From positions 429,120,113-429,184,112 of the forward strand of contig NC_134353.1 in the NCBI RefSeq assembly GCF_048569485.1: a stretch of DNA of 64,000 nucleotides, written 5' to 3'. Each line of letters starts with the position of its first letter. Position 1 is the stretch's first letter. The DNA comes from Anomaloglossus baeobatrachus. Lineage: Eukaryota; Chordata; Amphibia; Anura; Aromobatidae. Below are positions 1-9,852 of this stretch, in pieces. The notes under the pieces are model-generated. The model was not told the origin of the DNA and made no database searches. It saw only the letters and a list, made by a program, of their open reading frames with translations. A program made the position numbers and the translations under genes.

Positions 1-194
1 GTAGATCTGGGGGTTGCTTAATAGCCGCATACCACAGGTGGCGTCACGAACACAAACTTTATTCAAACCCCAAGTCACCAGCCACATTTTAACTGACACC
101 CACCAGGGCCACGGAGTCGGGCCCCGCCACCACTGACGACCCCCGGACTAGTCCGGCCCGGCACCGGGTGTCCCATAGCCCTGGGGTGGGCGAG

Positions 195-196
<2 letters not shown>
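1..196 (+). mobile_element. Fragment of an LTR element: 5' LTR end, primer-binding site, start of internal region
   Basis: The first 36 bases end in ACCACA. Two bases later comes TGGCGTCACGAACA (39-52), which begins with the TGG expected of a primer-binding site. The same 14-mer is the primer-binding site of the cold-shock element at 1012-5658, on the opposite strand. The rest is GC-rich and runs into a (TA)n tract. I read it as the 5' edge of a related element on the plus strand, cut off by the window edge and by the TA tract. The assignment rests on the shared motif only. Confidence 0.5.

Positions 197-225
<29 letters not shown>
197..225. repeat. (TA)n microsatellite, left flank of the Gmr1-like insertion
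   Basis: Pure AT dinucleotide run. An equivalent TA run lies on the far side of the Gmr1-like element (10334-10365), so the element appears to have integrated into a TA tract. Confidence 0.9.
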
Positions 226-228
<3 letters not shown>

Positions 229-231
<3 letters not shown>

Positions 232-964
232 AACAAAGCTACTCACTCGGCTACGGGTTGAGGTAAGGACAGGAACGGTTTCATTAGAAAAAGTCCAGCA
301 GGTTTATTTTGAAAGTCCCATAACCTGCTTCAGGGGAAATATAAAGCAAGCCCTTTCGGCCACAAAGGTATAAAATATATATATATATACTATAAGGTGG
401 CCCGATTCTAACGTATCGGGTAGTCTAGAATGTGTATGTAGGTTAGCAGATTGAATAATAATATAATCAGCAAATCTTGAATAATGATGGTTCATTTTTG
501 CTCGTTGGTCTCCTGCTGTGCAGCACGCATCGGCGTGTTTGACAGTGGGAGACCATCGATCTGAATGGGCAAGGAGCCGGCGTACACTGGTAACCATGTT
601 ACACAAGCCCTTTCGGCCACAAAGGTATAAAACAAAAAAACCCCAATAAGTCCGTGTCACTGCGGGCATAAACAGTCCTCTTTCACACAGAGCTCCTCTC
701 TGTTAAGGTCCAGCAATCTCCCAAACACAGACACACTATGAGACTCCTGGTCTCCTTTTATATCTACAACCACACCCAGAAGTGGAGGTATGTGAGCAGC
801 CAGACCCGCCCATCTCTCCGGCTGTTCATAAACCCGGCCCTGTTATGCCCTAATATTCTCCCAGCACTACATGTACTGGAGCTTACTCCCGGGCTTACAT
901 CACAGAGGATAACCATCTCTGCGACATATACCTCCCATCGACTATAGGACCAGCAACCCTGTTA
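229..964 (-). repeat. 3' LTR of the Gmr1-like element
   Basis: Matches the LTR at 9853-10333 throughout, ending in CCCTGTTACA on the plus strand. A 228-bp insertion (376-603) lengthens it. Next to it at 965-980 is the complement of a purine tract (AGAGGGGGGAGGTG in element sense), the polypurine tract expected upstream of a 3' LTR. This fixes the element's orientation. Confidence 0.88.
376..603 (-). mobile_element. Short TA-tailed retroposon-like insertion in the Gmr1 LTR
   Basis: The LTR segment CAAGCCCTTTCGGCCACAAA and what follows, 29 bp in all, is present on both sides of this insert (347-375 and 604-632). That is a long target duplication. On the minus strand the insert ends CCACCTTATAGT followed by (AT)n. 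Just before that is a hairpin with stem CCCGAT/ATCGGG and then a TCTAGA-containing segment. A near-identical 75-bp end lies at 10366-10440 and a looser one at 63657-63740, each beside a TA run. The long duplication and repeat tail suggest retroposition. I see no tRNA-type A and B boxes and cannot name the family. Confidence 0.6.
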
Positions 965-1011
965 CACACCTCCCCCCTCTGCCCAAAGCCGCGGGGCTTG
1001 GCACCTGCTAC

Positions 1012-2145
1012 TGTGGGGCCCCGAGGTTCGGTGTCGGTGCAGCGGTGCATTACCTTCAGGGACTCCACGCGGCTGGATCTTGTCACAGGTAGGAAATCCT
1101 CTATTTTGATTGTCGTGACGCCACTCTCAGAATTGCGGTCAGTGGAGACCGCCACTGCAGGTTAGGGGTGCCTGGGGCTGATAGTAGGTGCAGTCAGTTG
1201 TAATAGCCTCCTGAGAGTGAGGCATGCCCCAGGGTCCCGTGTAGGTGTGTGGAACTACAAGTCGCAGAATGACTCACACGCACAAGCAGGATGTCTTTCA
1301 GGGGTTTTAGTCACTGATCGTGGCAGGGTGAGTAACCCGGGCGTAGCTGGGATGAACCAGGCTGGAACCAGGTGTCCTTCAGGCTGACTGGTGAGGGTGG
1401 CTACCAACTCGCCTTCCTTAGCCCGTTGTGTTTTGGGGTAACCCCTGCTTGAAGCCCTGCTGGGGTCGCCCAGGGAAGTTGCTGGTGCCTCTCTCCCCTT
1501 CTTTTTGGCCCGTTTGCTTGTAGCCTGGACCAGGTCACTCCGGCTGCTTGCCTCCTGTGAGCTATGGGCCCTCACTTTGGCTACGTGGCTGCGGACTCTG
1601 TGGTGATGTCTTGGGGGTGTAAAGTGCCCCCTCATGCAGGTTTGGCAAAGGACAGGTGGATCTATCCCTGCACTGGGACCTGTTACCCGTTTGGGCCTGG
1701 TATCTCCCTGACAGTCTCCTTACTCTCCACTCCGTTGCTCTCTCTTTAGTCGTGGGTGGATTTCGGGCAGCACTCCCAGGTGACCGTTCTCCCCCGCCGG
1801 TAGTCACTGCGCGTACGTTGTCAGAATTGTGTAGAGCTACAGGGTCTGCTTCTGCCCTCCCTGAACTTCACCACTCAACTGTCTTCGGCTCACTCTTCCC
1901 TACTCTCCTGTTCTTGCCTACGTCACCTAGCAACCAGGCTCTCTACCACACCCCTCGAGTGGAGATGGAGGCTTCGCCCCCTCCTGGGATCCCCAGGGGT
2001 CCTCTCAAAGGTAAATGTGTGAGACCTGATCACTATGCGCCTGTGTAGTCACACACCTCGGTCAGCCTTCTGGATTACCTGTTTTGTACTGTCCCCAGCA
2101 TGGGTGCAGTACTCAGTGGTGCCTGACCAGTTCAGGGGCGCCACA
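1012..2145 (-). repeat. 3' LTR of the cold-shock LTR element
   Basis: 1134 bp, almost identical to 4525-5658. The polypurine tract complement lies immediately to its right. ORFs of 61-130 codons inside it occur identically in both LTRs and are not taken as genes. Confidence 0.92.
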
Positions 2146-2156
2146 TTCCCCCTTAG
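2146..2156 (-). other. Polypurine tract of the cold-shock LTR element
   Basis: TTCCCCCTTAG on the plus strand reads CTAAGGGGGAA in element sense and directly abuts the 3' LTR. The related LTRs ending at 12824 and 15664 are followed by the same TTCCCCCTT. Confidence 0.8.
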
Positions 2157-2771
2157 TTATCACCAGCACGTCCTCGGGCTGCAAGACAACATTTTAAAAT
2201 GCATAAAACAGTAAAACATGGTAAAACGTTTTAAAACCATCAGGTACCATACATCACCACCTTCCACCCACAAGTCCGTTAACCCACCCTAAACCCTCTC
2301 AGGCGGCAGGTCACCGGTTTCTTTTGGTAACCAGGTCTGGGCCATCAGCTTCCCCAGACCTTTCTTCCCATCTGCCTCTCCCGTTGGCCGCGCCTTCAGC
2401 CACTTCTGGCAGGATGTAGAGGCGGCTTTCATGGTCTGGTGGTTTCAGGGTATACCTGGCCTGGTGGAGCCGCGCCTTCAGCCTCTTCTGGCAGGATGCA
2501 GAGGCGGCCTCCACAGTTGGTGCTGACCAGGTACCCTCTTTGTGGTGGAGAGCCAGGCCCCATAAACAGGCGTGCTCCCTGGTAGTGGTTGTACCTCTGG
2601 GGTAACTATAAACACTGCGAGAGTTTGTGGCTATAGACAGTTCATAGCCTATGGTCCATACGCGAGGTGCAAAAGGATTTTCTCACATCAGTTCATGTGG
2701 GCACATTTCTTAAACTTTTCTATAACGTTGCAAACTTCAAACTTTAACTTGCTGTACTTTCGTATTTAACT
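2157..2771 (-). other. 3' untranslated interior of the cold-shock LTR element
   Basis: About 600 bp between the polypurine tract and the stop codon of the cold-shock ORF. It holds two copies of a CGCCTTCAGCC(A/T)CTTCTGGC motif about 85 bp apart. I see no coding signal. Confidence 0.6.
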
Positions 2772-4454
2772 TTACTTTTGTTTACCAGGGCTCTTGCCTA
2801 TTGGGCTTTGGCACCTGTCGTCATCATCTGTTGTAGAGATAGCAGGATCTCTGTAGGGGTTCCTGGTACATGGTATGACATCCAGTGCGTACCACCCCCT
2901 TTCTCCTTGATGTTTTGTGAACTCGACCAAATCTCCCTTCCGTAGGTCTCTTCCTGGGTGTCCTCTAGGCAAATGGGCTCTAACGTCTCTCCTGCTTACA
3001 AATATGCCCTCCTTTACACCAGATGCTACTATAAAGCCATATCCAGACCTTAGACTGAAGTCTTCTACAACTCCTCGACAAAGTGGGCTTCTGACCTGCG
3101 ATTTGGCCCTTCTCAAGGACCGCTTTTCCTCTAAGTCTCTGGCCGTGACCTCGTCCTTCTCCTCGGGAGACTGCTGTGCAGGTGGATCCCTTGTCCTGCT
3201 GCGGCGCCGTGTCCTGCGGGCTGGGTCCTGCCTGACTGCCACCTCACCGCTTGCAGGCTCCCAGGTGAGGTATCTGGACAAATCTTCCTCAGCGGAGGAT
3301 GTCGGGCCCTCTTCATCCCAGCGGGAGTACGGCAGCATCTCTGGCTCTTGGACTGGTGCTGCATCCACTGCTGATGGCTCTGGGGTCAGCTTCTCAGCTT
3401 CCTGGCCTCCCCTCCCCCTTAGTTCTTCTGGGCACTCCTCTTGTGGCAGCGCTAGGGATGGATATTCATCAGCAGGCCAGGGCGGGGGACCCTTTGGCAT
3501 GAATGTTGCAGGAGTCTTCCTGTGAGTATGCGGAGGGAGCAGATACCGGTCCACCATCTCCTTTGGGAAGTGGGCCTCTAGATCAGCCTTCAGCTTCCAG
3601 TATTCGGGGTCCTCCCCCAGCAGGGACTTCCTAGCAGGGATTTCCTTGGGCTGGGGAGCGGTGTCTGCTCTGACCTGGCAGGCCGGGGTAAATAATTGTA
3701 CAGTCTTGTCTTGGCGGGCCGAGCCTGGCGTGGCAGCGGCCTGGTCTTGGCGGGCCGAGCAAGGCATCGCTGCAGCGGCCTGGATTGGCGTCGCAGCTGC
3801 GATGGGATCTGTGCGGGCCGGGCTGGGCGCTTCTGCGGCCTGGATTGGCGTCGCAGCTGCGATGGGATCTGTGCGGGCCGGGCTGGGCGCTTCTGCGGCC
3901 TGATTCAGCGTTGCCGCGCCGGGCGCCTCTTCAGGGACCGCAGGCGTGGCAGCAGGAGTCGGGGCACTCGCGCTGGCAGGGGCAATATAGGACTCACCCA
4001 TCAGTGCCACCATCGGGACCTGAGCCGTCCTGTGGGGCACTCGTAGCGCGGCTCTCTCCTCATAGGCCTCAACTGCCTCAGCGATTTCCTGCAGCTCCGC
4101 ACGTCCTTCTCGGATCTGCTGCACGATCCTCGCTTCCAGTCGGTTACTGAACTGGGCAAGCTCCCAGGACCACCAGGCAGCGGAACCTGGCTCTGGGCTC
4201 CTATCTTCAGACGCCATCTTCACCGTGTCGTCGCTGCTCTGCAGATCTCTTCTCAGCAGCAGGCTTCCGGCTCCCTTTCTTTCCCGACGTCTCTGAACGC
4301 CTCTGCTCCCATCACTTGCGAGGCCAGGACCCTCCAGGGGATCTCTGGGTAGCCACACCTCTTCGTGGGCGGTAACTTCTCCCAGCGCGGGCTGCTGTTG
4401 TTTTTTCAGCGCGCTTTTCATGGTGGCAATATGGCGGCGCTTCCAATTTTCCAA
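2772..4454 (-). CDS. 560-residue gag-like protein with C-terminal cold-shock domain
   Basis: Single open frame filling the interior of the LTR element. Seen: a basic N-terminus; a predicted coiled-coil stretch around residues 94-140 (ELAQFSNRLEARIVQQ onward); an Ala/Pro-rich region with a 20-residue unit repeated twice, from an exact 60-bp tandem duplication at 3781-3900; an acidic and proline-rich middle; an Arg-rich segment; then residues about 455-528 matching a cold-shock domain. The domain has CRGVVEDF as its first strand, GYGFI as RNP1, IFVSR in the RNP2 position and GDLVEF before the last strand, as in Y-box proteins. The tail is acidic (DDDD) then basic. I infer that it packages or chaperones the element's RNA, with the cold-shock fold in the role a CCHC knuckle usually has. 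No capsid homology is obvious. The first Met at 4454 is only the longest option; MKSALKK at residue 12 is also possible. Confidence 0.78.
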   Translation of the reverse strand: MENWKRRHIATMKSALKKQQQPALGEVTAHEEVWLPRDPLEGPGLASDGSRGVQRRRERKGAGSLLLRRDLQSSDDTVKMASEDRSPEPGSAAWWSWELAQFSNRLEARIVQQIREGRAELQEIAEAVEAYEERAALRVPHRTAQVPMVALMGESYIAPASASAPTPAATPAVPEEAPGAATLNQAAEAPSPARTDPIAAATPIQAAEAPSPARTDPIAAATPIQAAAAMPCSARQDQAAATPGSARQDKTVQLFTPACQVRADTAPQPKEIPARKSLLGEDPEYWKLKADLEAHFPKEMVDRYLLPPHTHRKTPATFMPKGPPPWPADEYPSLALPQEECPEELRGRGGQEAEKLTPEPSAVDAAPVQEPEMLPYSRWDEEGPTSSAEEDLSRYLTWEPASGEVAVRQDPARRTRRRSRTRDPPAQQSPEEKDEVTARDLEEKRSLRRAKSQVRSPLCRGVVEDFSLRSGYGFIVASGVKEGIFVSRRDVRAHLPRGHPGRDLRKGDLVEFTKHQGERGWYALDVIPCTRNPYRDPAISTTDDDDRCQSPIGKSPGKQK

Positions 4455-4502
4455 GCGGACCGCCCAGGCACATGGTCACCTGTCTGAACAGGTCTAGTCC
4501 TT

Positions 4503-4520
4503 ATCCTGTTCGTGACGCCA
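4503..4520 (-). other. Primer-binding site of the cold-shock LTR element
   Basis: TGGCGTCACGAACAGGAT in element sense, four bases inside the 5' LTR. It starts with the TGG that pairs with a tRNA CCA end. I could not match it to a particular tRNA. The first 14 bases recur at 39-52, and TGGCGTCACG also occurs inside the LTRs. Confidence 0.65.
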
Positions 4521-4524
4521 GATG

Positions 4525-5658
4525 TGTGGGGCCCCGAGGTTCGGTGTCGGTGCAGCGGTGCATTACCTTCAGGGACTCCACGCGGCTGGATCTTGTCACA
4601 GGTAGGAAATCCTCTATTTTGATTGTCGTGACGCCACTCTCAGAATTGCGGTCAGTGGAGACCGCCACTGCAGGTTAGGGGTGCCTGGGGCTGATAGTAG
4701 GTGCAGTCAGTTGTAATAGCCTCCTGAGAGTGAGGCATGCCCCAGGGTCCCGTGTAGGTGTGTGGAACTACAAGTCGCAGAATGACTCACACGCACAAGC
4801 AGGATGTCTTTCAGGGGTTTTAGTCACTGATCGTGGCAGGGTGAGTAACCCTGGCGTAGCTGGGATGAACCAGGCTGGAACCAGGTGTCCTTCAGGCTGA
4901 CTGGTGAGGGTGGCTACCAACTCGCCTTCCTTAGCCCGTTGTGTTTTGGGGTAACCCCTGCTTGAAGCCCTGCTGGGGTCGCCCAGGGAAGTTGCTGGTG
5001 CCTCTCTCCCCTTCTTTTTGGCCCGTTTGCTTGTAGCCTGGACCAGGTCACTCTGGCTGCTTGCCTCCTGTGAGCTATGGGCCCTCACTTTGGCTACGTG
5101 GCTGCGGACTCTGTGGTGATGTCTTGGGGGTGTAAAGTGCCCCCTCATGCAGGTTTGGCAAAGGACAGGTGGATCTATCCCTGCACTGGGACCTGTTACC
5201 CGTTTGGGCCTGGTATCTCCCTGACAGTCTCCTTACTCTCCACTCCGTTGCTCTCTCTTTAGTCGTGGGTGGATTTCGGGCAGCACTCCCAGGTGACCAT
5301 TCTCCCCCGCCGGTAGTCACTGCGCGTACGTTGTCAGAATTGTGTAGAGCTACAGGGTCTGCTTCTGCCCTCCCTGAACTTCACCACTCAACTGTCTTCG
5401 GCTCACTCTTCCCTACTCTCCTGTTCTTGCCTACGTCACCTAGCAACCAGGCTCTCTACCACACCCCTCGAGTGGAGATGGAGGCTTCGCCCCCTCCTGG
5501 GATCCCCAGGGGTCCTCTCAAAGGTAAATGTGTGAGACCTGATCACTATGCGCCTGTGTAGTCACACACCTCGGTCAGCCTTCTGGATTACCTGTTTTGT
5601 ACTGTCCCCAGCATGGGTGCAGTACTCAGTGGTGCCTGACCAGGTCAGGGGCGCCACA
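4525..5658 (-). repeat. 5' LTR of the cold-shock LTR element
   Basis: 1134 bp, TGTGGGGCC to GGCGCCACA, followed by the target duplication CTAC. Close to identical with the other LTR. Confidence 0.92.
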
Positions 5659-6995
5659 CTACCACTAGACAAGGGAGTCTCGATAGGGCATCAGCATTAC
5701 CATGCAGCCGCCCAGCTCTATGTTCAACATGGAAGTTATAATCCTGCAGGGCTAGAAACCAACGGGTAACCCTGGCATTCCTACCCTTTTTCTCCCTCAT
5801 CCATCGAAGCGGGGCATGATCAGAGACCAGCCGAAACTGCCTACCCAGCAGGTAGTATCGTAAGGTGTCCACCGCCCACTTTATGGCTAAACATTCTTTT
5901 TCTACAATAAATAATTCTTTTCACAAGGTGACAGTTTTCTACTCAGGTAAAGAATGGGATGTTCTTCTCCGTGTAGGTCCTGAGACAGGACCGCTCCCAA
6001 TCCAACGTCCAAGGCATCGGTCTGGACCACGAACTCTTTCTTGAAGTCGGGTGCCATCAGGACCGGATGTTTACATAACACTACTTTTAATTCCTGAAAT
6101 GCCGTTTCCGCCTCCGAGGTCCACTTGGCCATAGCCCATTTTGTCCCCTTAAGGAGGTCAGTCAGAGGTGCAGCTACCACGGCAAAGTTGGGAATAAATC
6201 TTCTATAGTACCCTACGATTCCTAGAAAGGTCCTGACCTGCTTCTTCGAAAGTGGTCTTGGCCACTTCTGGATTGCATCCACTTTGTTGATTTGGGGTTT
6301 AATTTTACCTCTACCCACCACATAGCCTAGATACTTGGCCTCTTCTTTTCCCATGGCTCACTTTTTCGGATTGATAGAAAATCCCGCCTTCCTCAGCGCA
6401 TCAAACACAGCCTGGACCTTTACCAGATGGCTTCCCCATTCAGGACTATAGACCACAATGTCGTCCAGAGTTGCCGCTGCGTAGTTCTTATGAGGTGCCA
6501 GGACCTGGTCCATGGCCCTCTGAAAGGTGGCCGGGGCTCCCTGCAGTCCAAATGGCATCCGGTTGTAGTGGAAGCATCCATCAGGTGTAGAGAAGGCGGT
6601 CTTCTCATTGGCCTTCTGTGACATGGGTATTTGCCAATATCCTTTTGTCAGATCCAGGGTGGTTATATACCGTGCCGGGCCCAACCTCTCAATCAGCTCG
6701 TCGACCCGAGGCATCGGATATGCATCGAACTTGGAGACCTCGTTCAGCTTCCGATAATCGTTACAAAATCTCCATTCCCCATCCGGCTTCGGCACAAGGA
6801 CAATCGAACTGGACCAACCACTCTTGGACTCCTCGATGACTCCCATTTTCAGCATTCGTTTTACCTGTTTGGAGATCGCCTCCCGCTGAGCCTCAGGAAT
6901 TCAATAGGGTTTTATGTTCACCCGCACGTTAGGTTCCGTCAGAACCTCATGTTCTATTACCTGGGTACATCCAGGTAGGTCCGAGAATAGGTCTC
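5659..6995 (-). pseudogene. Reverse transcriptase and RNase H region of the Gmr1-like element (fossil)
   Basis: In element order the translation shows the RT entry segment (GVIEESKSGWSSSIVLVPKPDG), the RT core with FGLQGAPATFQRAMD and a catalytic LDDIVVY, the RNase H linker, then RNase H with TDALDVGLGAVL and the terminal HVEHRAGRLHGNADALSRL. These are standard Ty3/gypsy motifs. The region follows integrase directly, the reverse of the usual gypsy order. It is broken and its far end abuts the nested cold-shock element. Confidence 0.88.
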
Positions 6996-6999
6996 TGTT

Positions 7000-8455
7000 C
7001 TGCTGGAGTAACTCTCGACATTGCTGTTTTTGGGATTTCGACAGCGACTCTGCCACGATTACATCCTCAATGTTATCTTCTGGCTTGACCACCAAACATG
7101 AGGTTTCCCGGAATTCCCTGTCTTGCCATGGCTTGATAAGGTTGATGTGGTAGACTTGATAGGGTTTCCGCTTCCCGGGTTGATGTACTTTGTAGTTCAC
7201 TTCTCCGAGTTTTTCTACTATTTCATATGGGCCCTGCCATTTGGCCAGAAACTTACTCTCCACTGTCGGAATCAGCACGAGCACCCTGTCTCCGGGGCTG
7301 AATTGTCTCACTCTGGCCGACCGATTATAGATCCTTGCCTGAGCTTCTTGTGCCTGGAGGAGGTGCTCTTTCACGATGGGCATTACCCTAGCCATTCTCT
7401 CCTGCATCTGGGCGTCGTGTTCCATGACGCTTCGGTAGGGGGTCACTTCGGCTTCCCAGGTCTCCTTCGCTACATCTAAGAGTCCTCGTGGATGTCGGCC
7501 ATACAGGAGTTCAAATGGAGAGAAGCCAGTGGAGGCCTGTGGAACCTCGCGGACAGAAAATAGTAAATACGGTAGCAGACAGTCCCAATCTCGGACATCC
7601 TTCTCAATAACCTTTTTTAGCATACTCTTTGATGTCTTATTAAACCTTTCCACTAGACCATCCGTTTGCAGATGGTAAACCGACGTCTTCAATTGATTAA
7701 TCTGGAGGGTCTTACACAACTCCCACATCACCTTACTCATGAAAGGGGTCCCTTGATCAGTCAGGACCTCCTTTGGTAATCCTGTCTGGGCAAAGATGTG
7801 AACCAACTCACGGGCTATGCTTTTGGCCGTCGAGTTTCTCAGTGGCACTGCTTCCGGGTAGCGTGTTGCATAATCGAAGACCACCAATATATATAGGTGC
7901 CCACGAGCAGATTTGACAAGAGGGCCTACCAAGTCCATGGCAATTCGCTCAAACGGAACTTCTATGATGGGTAACGGCACTAGTGGACTGCGGAAGTGAG
8001 AAGTTGAAGCGGTTAGCTGGCAGGTGGGACAGGTTCTGCAATACTCCCTGATCTCACGGTAACATCCGGGCCAGAAAAACCTTCTAGTAATCCTTTCTTG
8101 CGTTTTATCTACGCCCAGATGGCCACTCAAGATATGGGAATGGGCTAAGTCCAACACTTTCCGCCTATAGGGCCCTGGGACTAGCAGCTGCTCAATTGTT
8201 TCCTCTCCTATCTTTGTGACCCGGTACAACAAATCCCCGCCCATCATGAAATATGGAAATCTAGTGTAAGCTCCGGGCTCCTGAGCTACGCCATTTATGA
8301 CTGTTACACTATTGAATGCTTCCCTCAGAGCTAGGTCCCTATGCTGGGCAGACCCAAAATTTTCTATGCTCACCCCTAACTCAGGAATGTCTGGCTCAGG
8401 AGATGTTGTCTCCGTCTCATCACCCACAAGCACACACAAAGGGAAACAGTCAGAC
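7000..8455 (-). pseudogene. Integrase region of the Gmr1-like element (fossil)
   Basis: Contains the H2C2 zinc-binding segment (HSHILSGHLGVDKTQERITR, then CRTCPTCQ) and the DDE core with AMDLVGPL and LTDQGTPF. A C-terminal domain with FLAKWQGPYEIVEKLGEVNY and YHINLIKPW matches the GPY/F module of Ty3/gypsy integrases. It is continuous with a segment leading into the RT domain, confirming that integrase precedes RT in one pol. Confidence 0.9.
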
Positions 8456-8489
8456 ACCGGCTGTGGTGGGACTTCCTCTGGAGCGATCT

Positions 8490-8890
8490 GTCATTTCTCC
8501 GGGCCACCGGTCACGTCCCCCTTCCCCCACAAGATCCAAAACAAGGAAAACTCTCGGCCAAGGATAATGGGGTGCAACAAGTCCGGGACCACGCCCACTT
8601 CATGGGAATCAGAACCTTGTGTCGTCTCAATAATTACTCTGGCCATAGGATAGTCTTTAGCATCCCCATGGATACAACGTACTCCAATCCTCTTTCCTGG
8701 GATCAAGTTCAGCGGGGGTGTGGCCCTTATCAGGGTCACCAAACTCCCCGAGTCTAATAAACCGGTCATTCGTACCCCGTCTACTTTTACGGGACATGCT
8801 TGGGGCCCCTCACTAGAGGAACAGTCTACACTGCAGGCAGGATATGCGTAATAGGAGCACCGCCGACCTAAGTTACATTCCATCTGTTCG
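8490..8890 (-). pseudogene. Protease region of the Gmr1-like element (fossil)
   Basis: Aspartic protease signature GLLDSGSLVTLI followed by a flap-like stretch and HPIILGREF near its end, typical of retropepsins. It lies between the gag zinc knuckle and integrase. Confidence 0.8.
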
Positions 8891-8894
8891 GTGG

Positions 8895-9790
8895 TCATGG
8901 GACAATGGGCAGCAATATGACCTGGGCCATGGCATCTAAAGCAAATTATGTCCCCAGTGGAGACCTTCGGTACTGGCTCCAGCGCCCCCTTGACCTTGAA
9001 CGTCCCGCCCCTTTTTGGGTTTCCACCCCCTGTTGGGAACCCCAGTACGTAGAGGGTAAGTTCTGTTCCTTCCCCAACGACCCCTCTACCACCTGGTATC
9101 GCTCGACCAGGTCGTCAGCATTCTGGGGATCACCCTGGGCAACCCACGTCTGTACTGGCCTGAAGGGAGTACACAAACCGGTCCATTACAACTCGCTCCA
9201 CCATCTGTGCTGGGGTAGAAGTCTCTGGCATCAACCATTTTTGGACCAGGTGTACTAAGTCAAACATCTGGGAACGGGGTGGTTTGTCACGGTGATACGC
9301 CCAGCGATGGACCCTGACAGTCATTGTCACCCCCAGGCGTGCCAAAATTTCGGTTTTTAATTTTACATATTCTTGCGCATCTTGTTGGTGCCTTCTGCGG
9401 CTCCCCTGTTAAGTATGGCGCCTGCACCTCCGCCCACAGTACTTGCGGAAGTTGCTCACACTCTGCAATTCTCTCGAACACCATTAAAAAGGCCTCTATG
9501 TCATCCCCAGGGGTCATTTTCTGCATCGCTTTCCTTACCGCCTTCCGGACGCATGAGTCATCACCTGGTCTCTGGGTTGGATCAGTCCTTGGACCACGTA
9601 TCGCCTCTGCAAGCAGTTTAATCTGCTGCTGCTGTTCCTCTCGCTGCTGCTGCAACTGTTGTAACAACAGCCTGTTCGTTTCTTGCTGGGCTTGATGTTG
9701 TTGCTGCTGCGCCTGCACCAGGTGTTTAATCACGTCCTCCATCTTGGGTGAATCAGCCTGGCCACTCACAGCCGCCTTCACCCAGGACAT
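8895..9790 (-). pseudogene. Gag region of the Gmr1-like element with SCAN-like segment and CCHC knuckle (fossil)
   Basis: Begins MSWVKAAVSG, has a glutamine-rich coiled coil, then MTPGDDIEAFLMVFERIAE. A capsid C-terminal segment with LVQKWLMPETSTPAQMVERV resembles the SCAN domain consensus (WLxPExxTKEQIxE). A CCHC knuckle, CFRCHGPGHIAAHC, lies near 8.9 kb. It is established that the SCAN domain of vertebrate zinc-finger proteins came from a Gmr1-like gag capsid, which fits the pol order of this element. The region is broken. Confidence 0.85.
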
Positions 9791-9852
9791 GTATTGCTCC
9801 TGCCGCCGTCACACCTTGGTCCTGGGAACATTGCCCGCAGACTAGCACAAAA

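Larger units (their letters stand above)
1012..5658 (-). mobile_element. Non-autonomous LTR retrotransposon carrying a cold-shock-domain ORF, looks whole
   Basis: Two 1134-bp LTRs (1012-2145, 4525-5658) start TGTGGGGCC and end GGCGCCACA on the plus strand. They are flanked by a 4-bp target duplication CTAC (1008-1011, 5659-5662). A polypurine tract complement (TTCCCCCTTAG) sits at 2146 and a primer-binding site TGGCGTCACGAACAGGAT lies on the minus strand at 4503-4520. The 2.4 kb interior has one minus-strand ORF (2772-4454) and no protease, RT or integrase. By eye the LTRs differ at about four positions in 1.13 kb, so insertion is recent. It sits inside the Gmr1-like element, just beyond its RNase H region. 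It must have been mobilised by a partner I cannot identify here. Confidence 0.9.

Noticed and set aside
1255-2048. Genes in the 1134-bp LTR (126, 81 and 130 codon ORFs)
   Set aside because: They recur identically in the other LTR, overlap on both strands and have no recognisable domain; LTR sequence simply lacks stops.
3646-4150. Plus-strand ORFs opposite the cold-shock ORF
   Set aside because: Antisense shadows of a GC-rich Ala/Pro coding region; the minus frame carries the domain.
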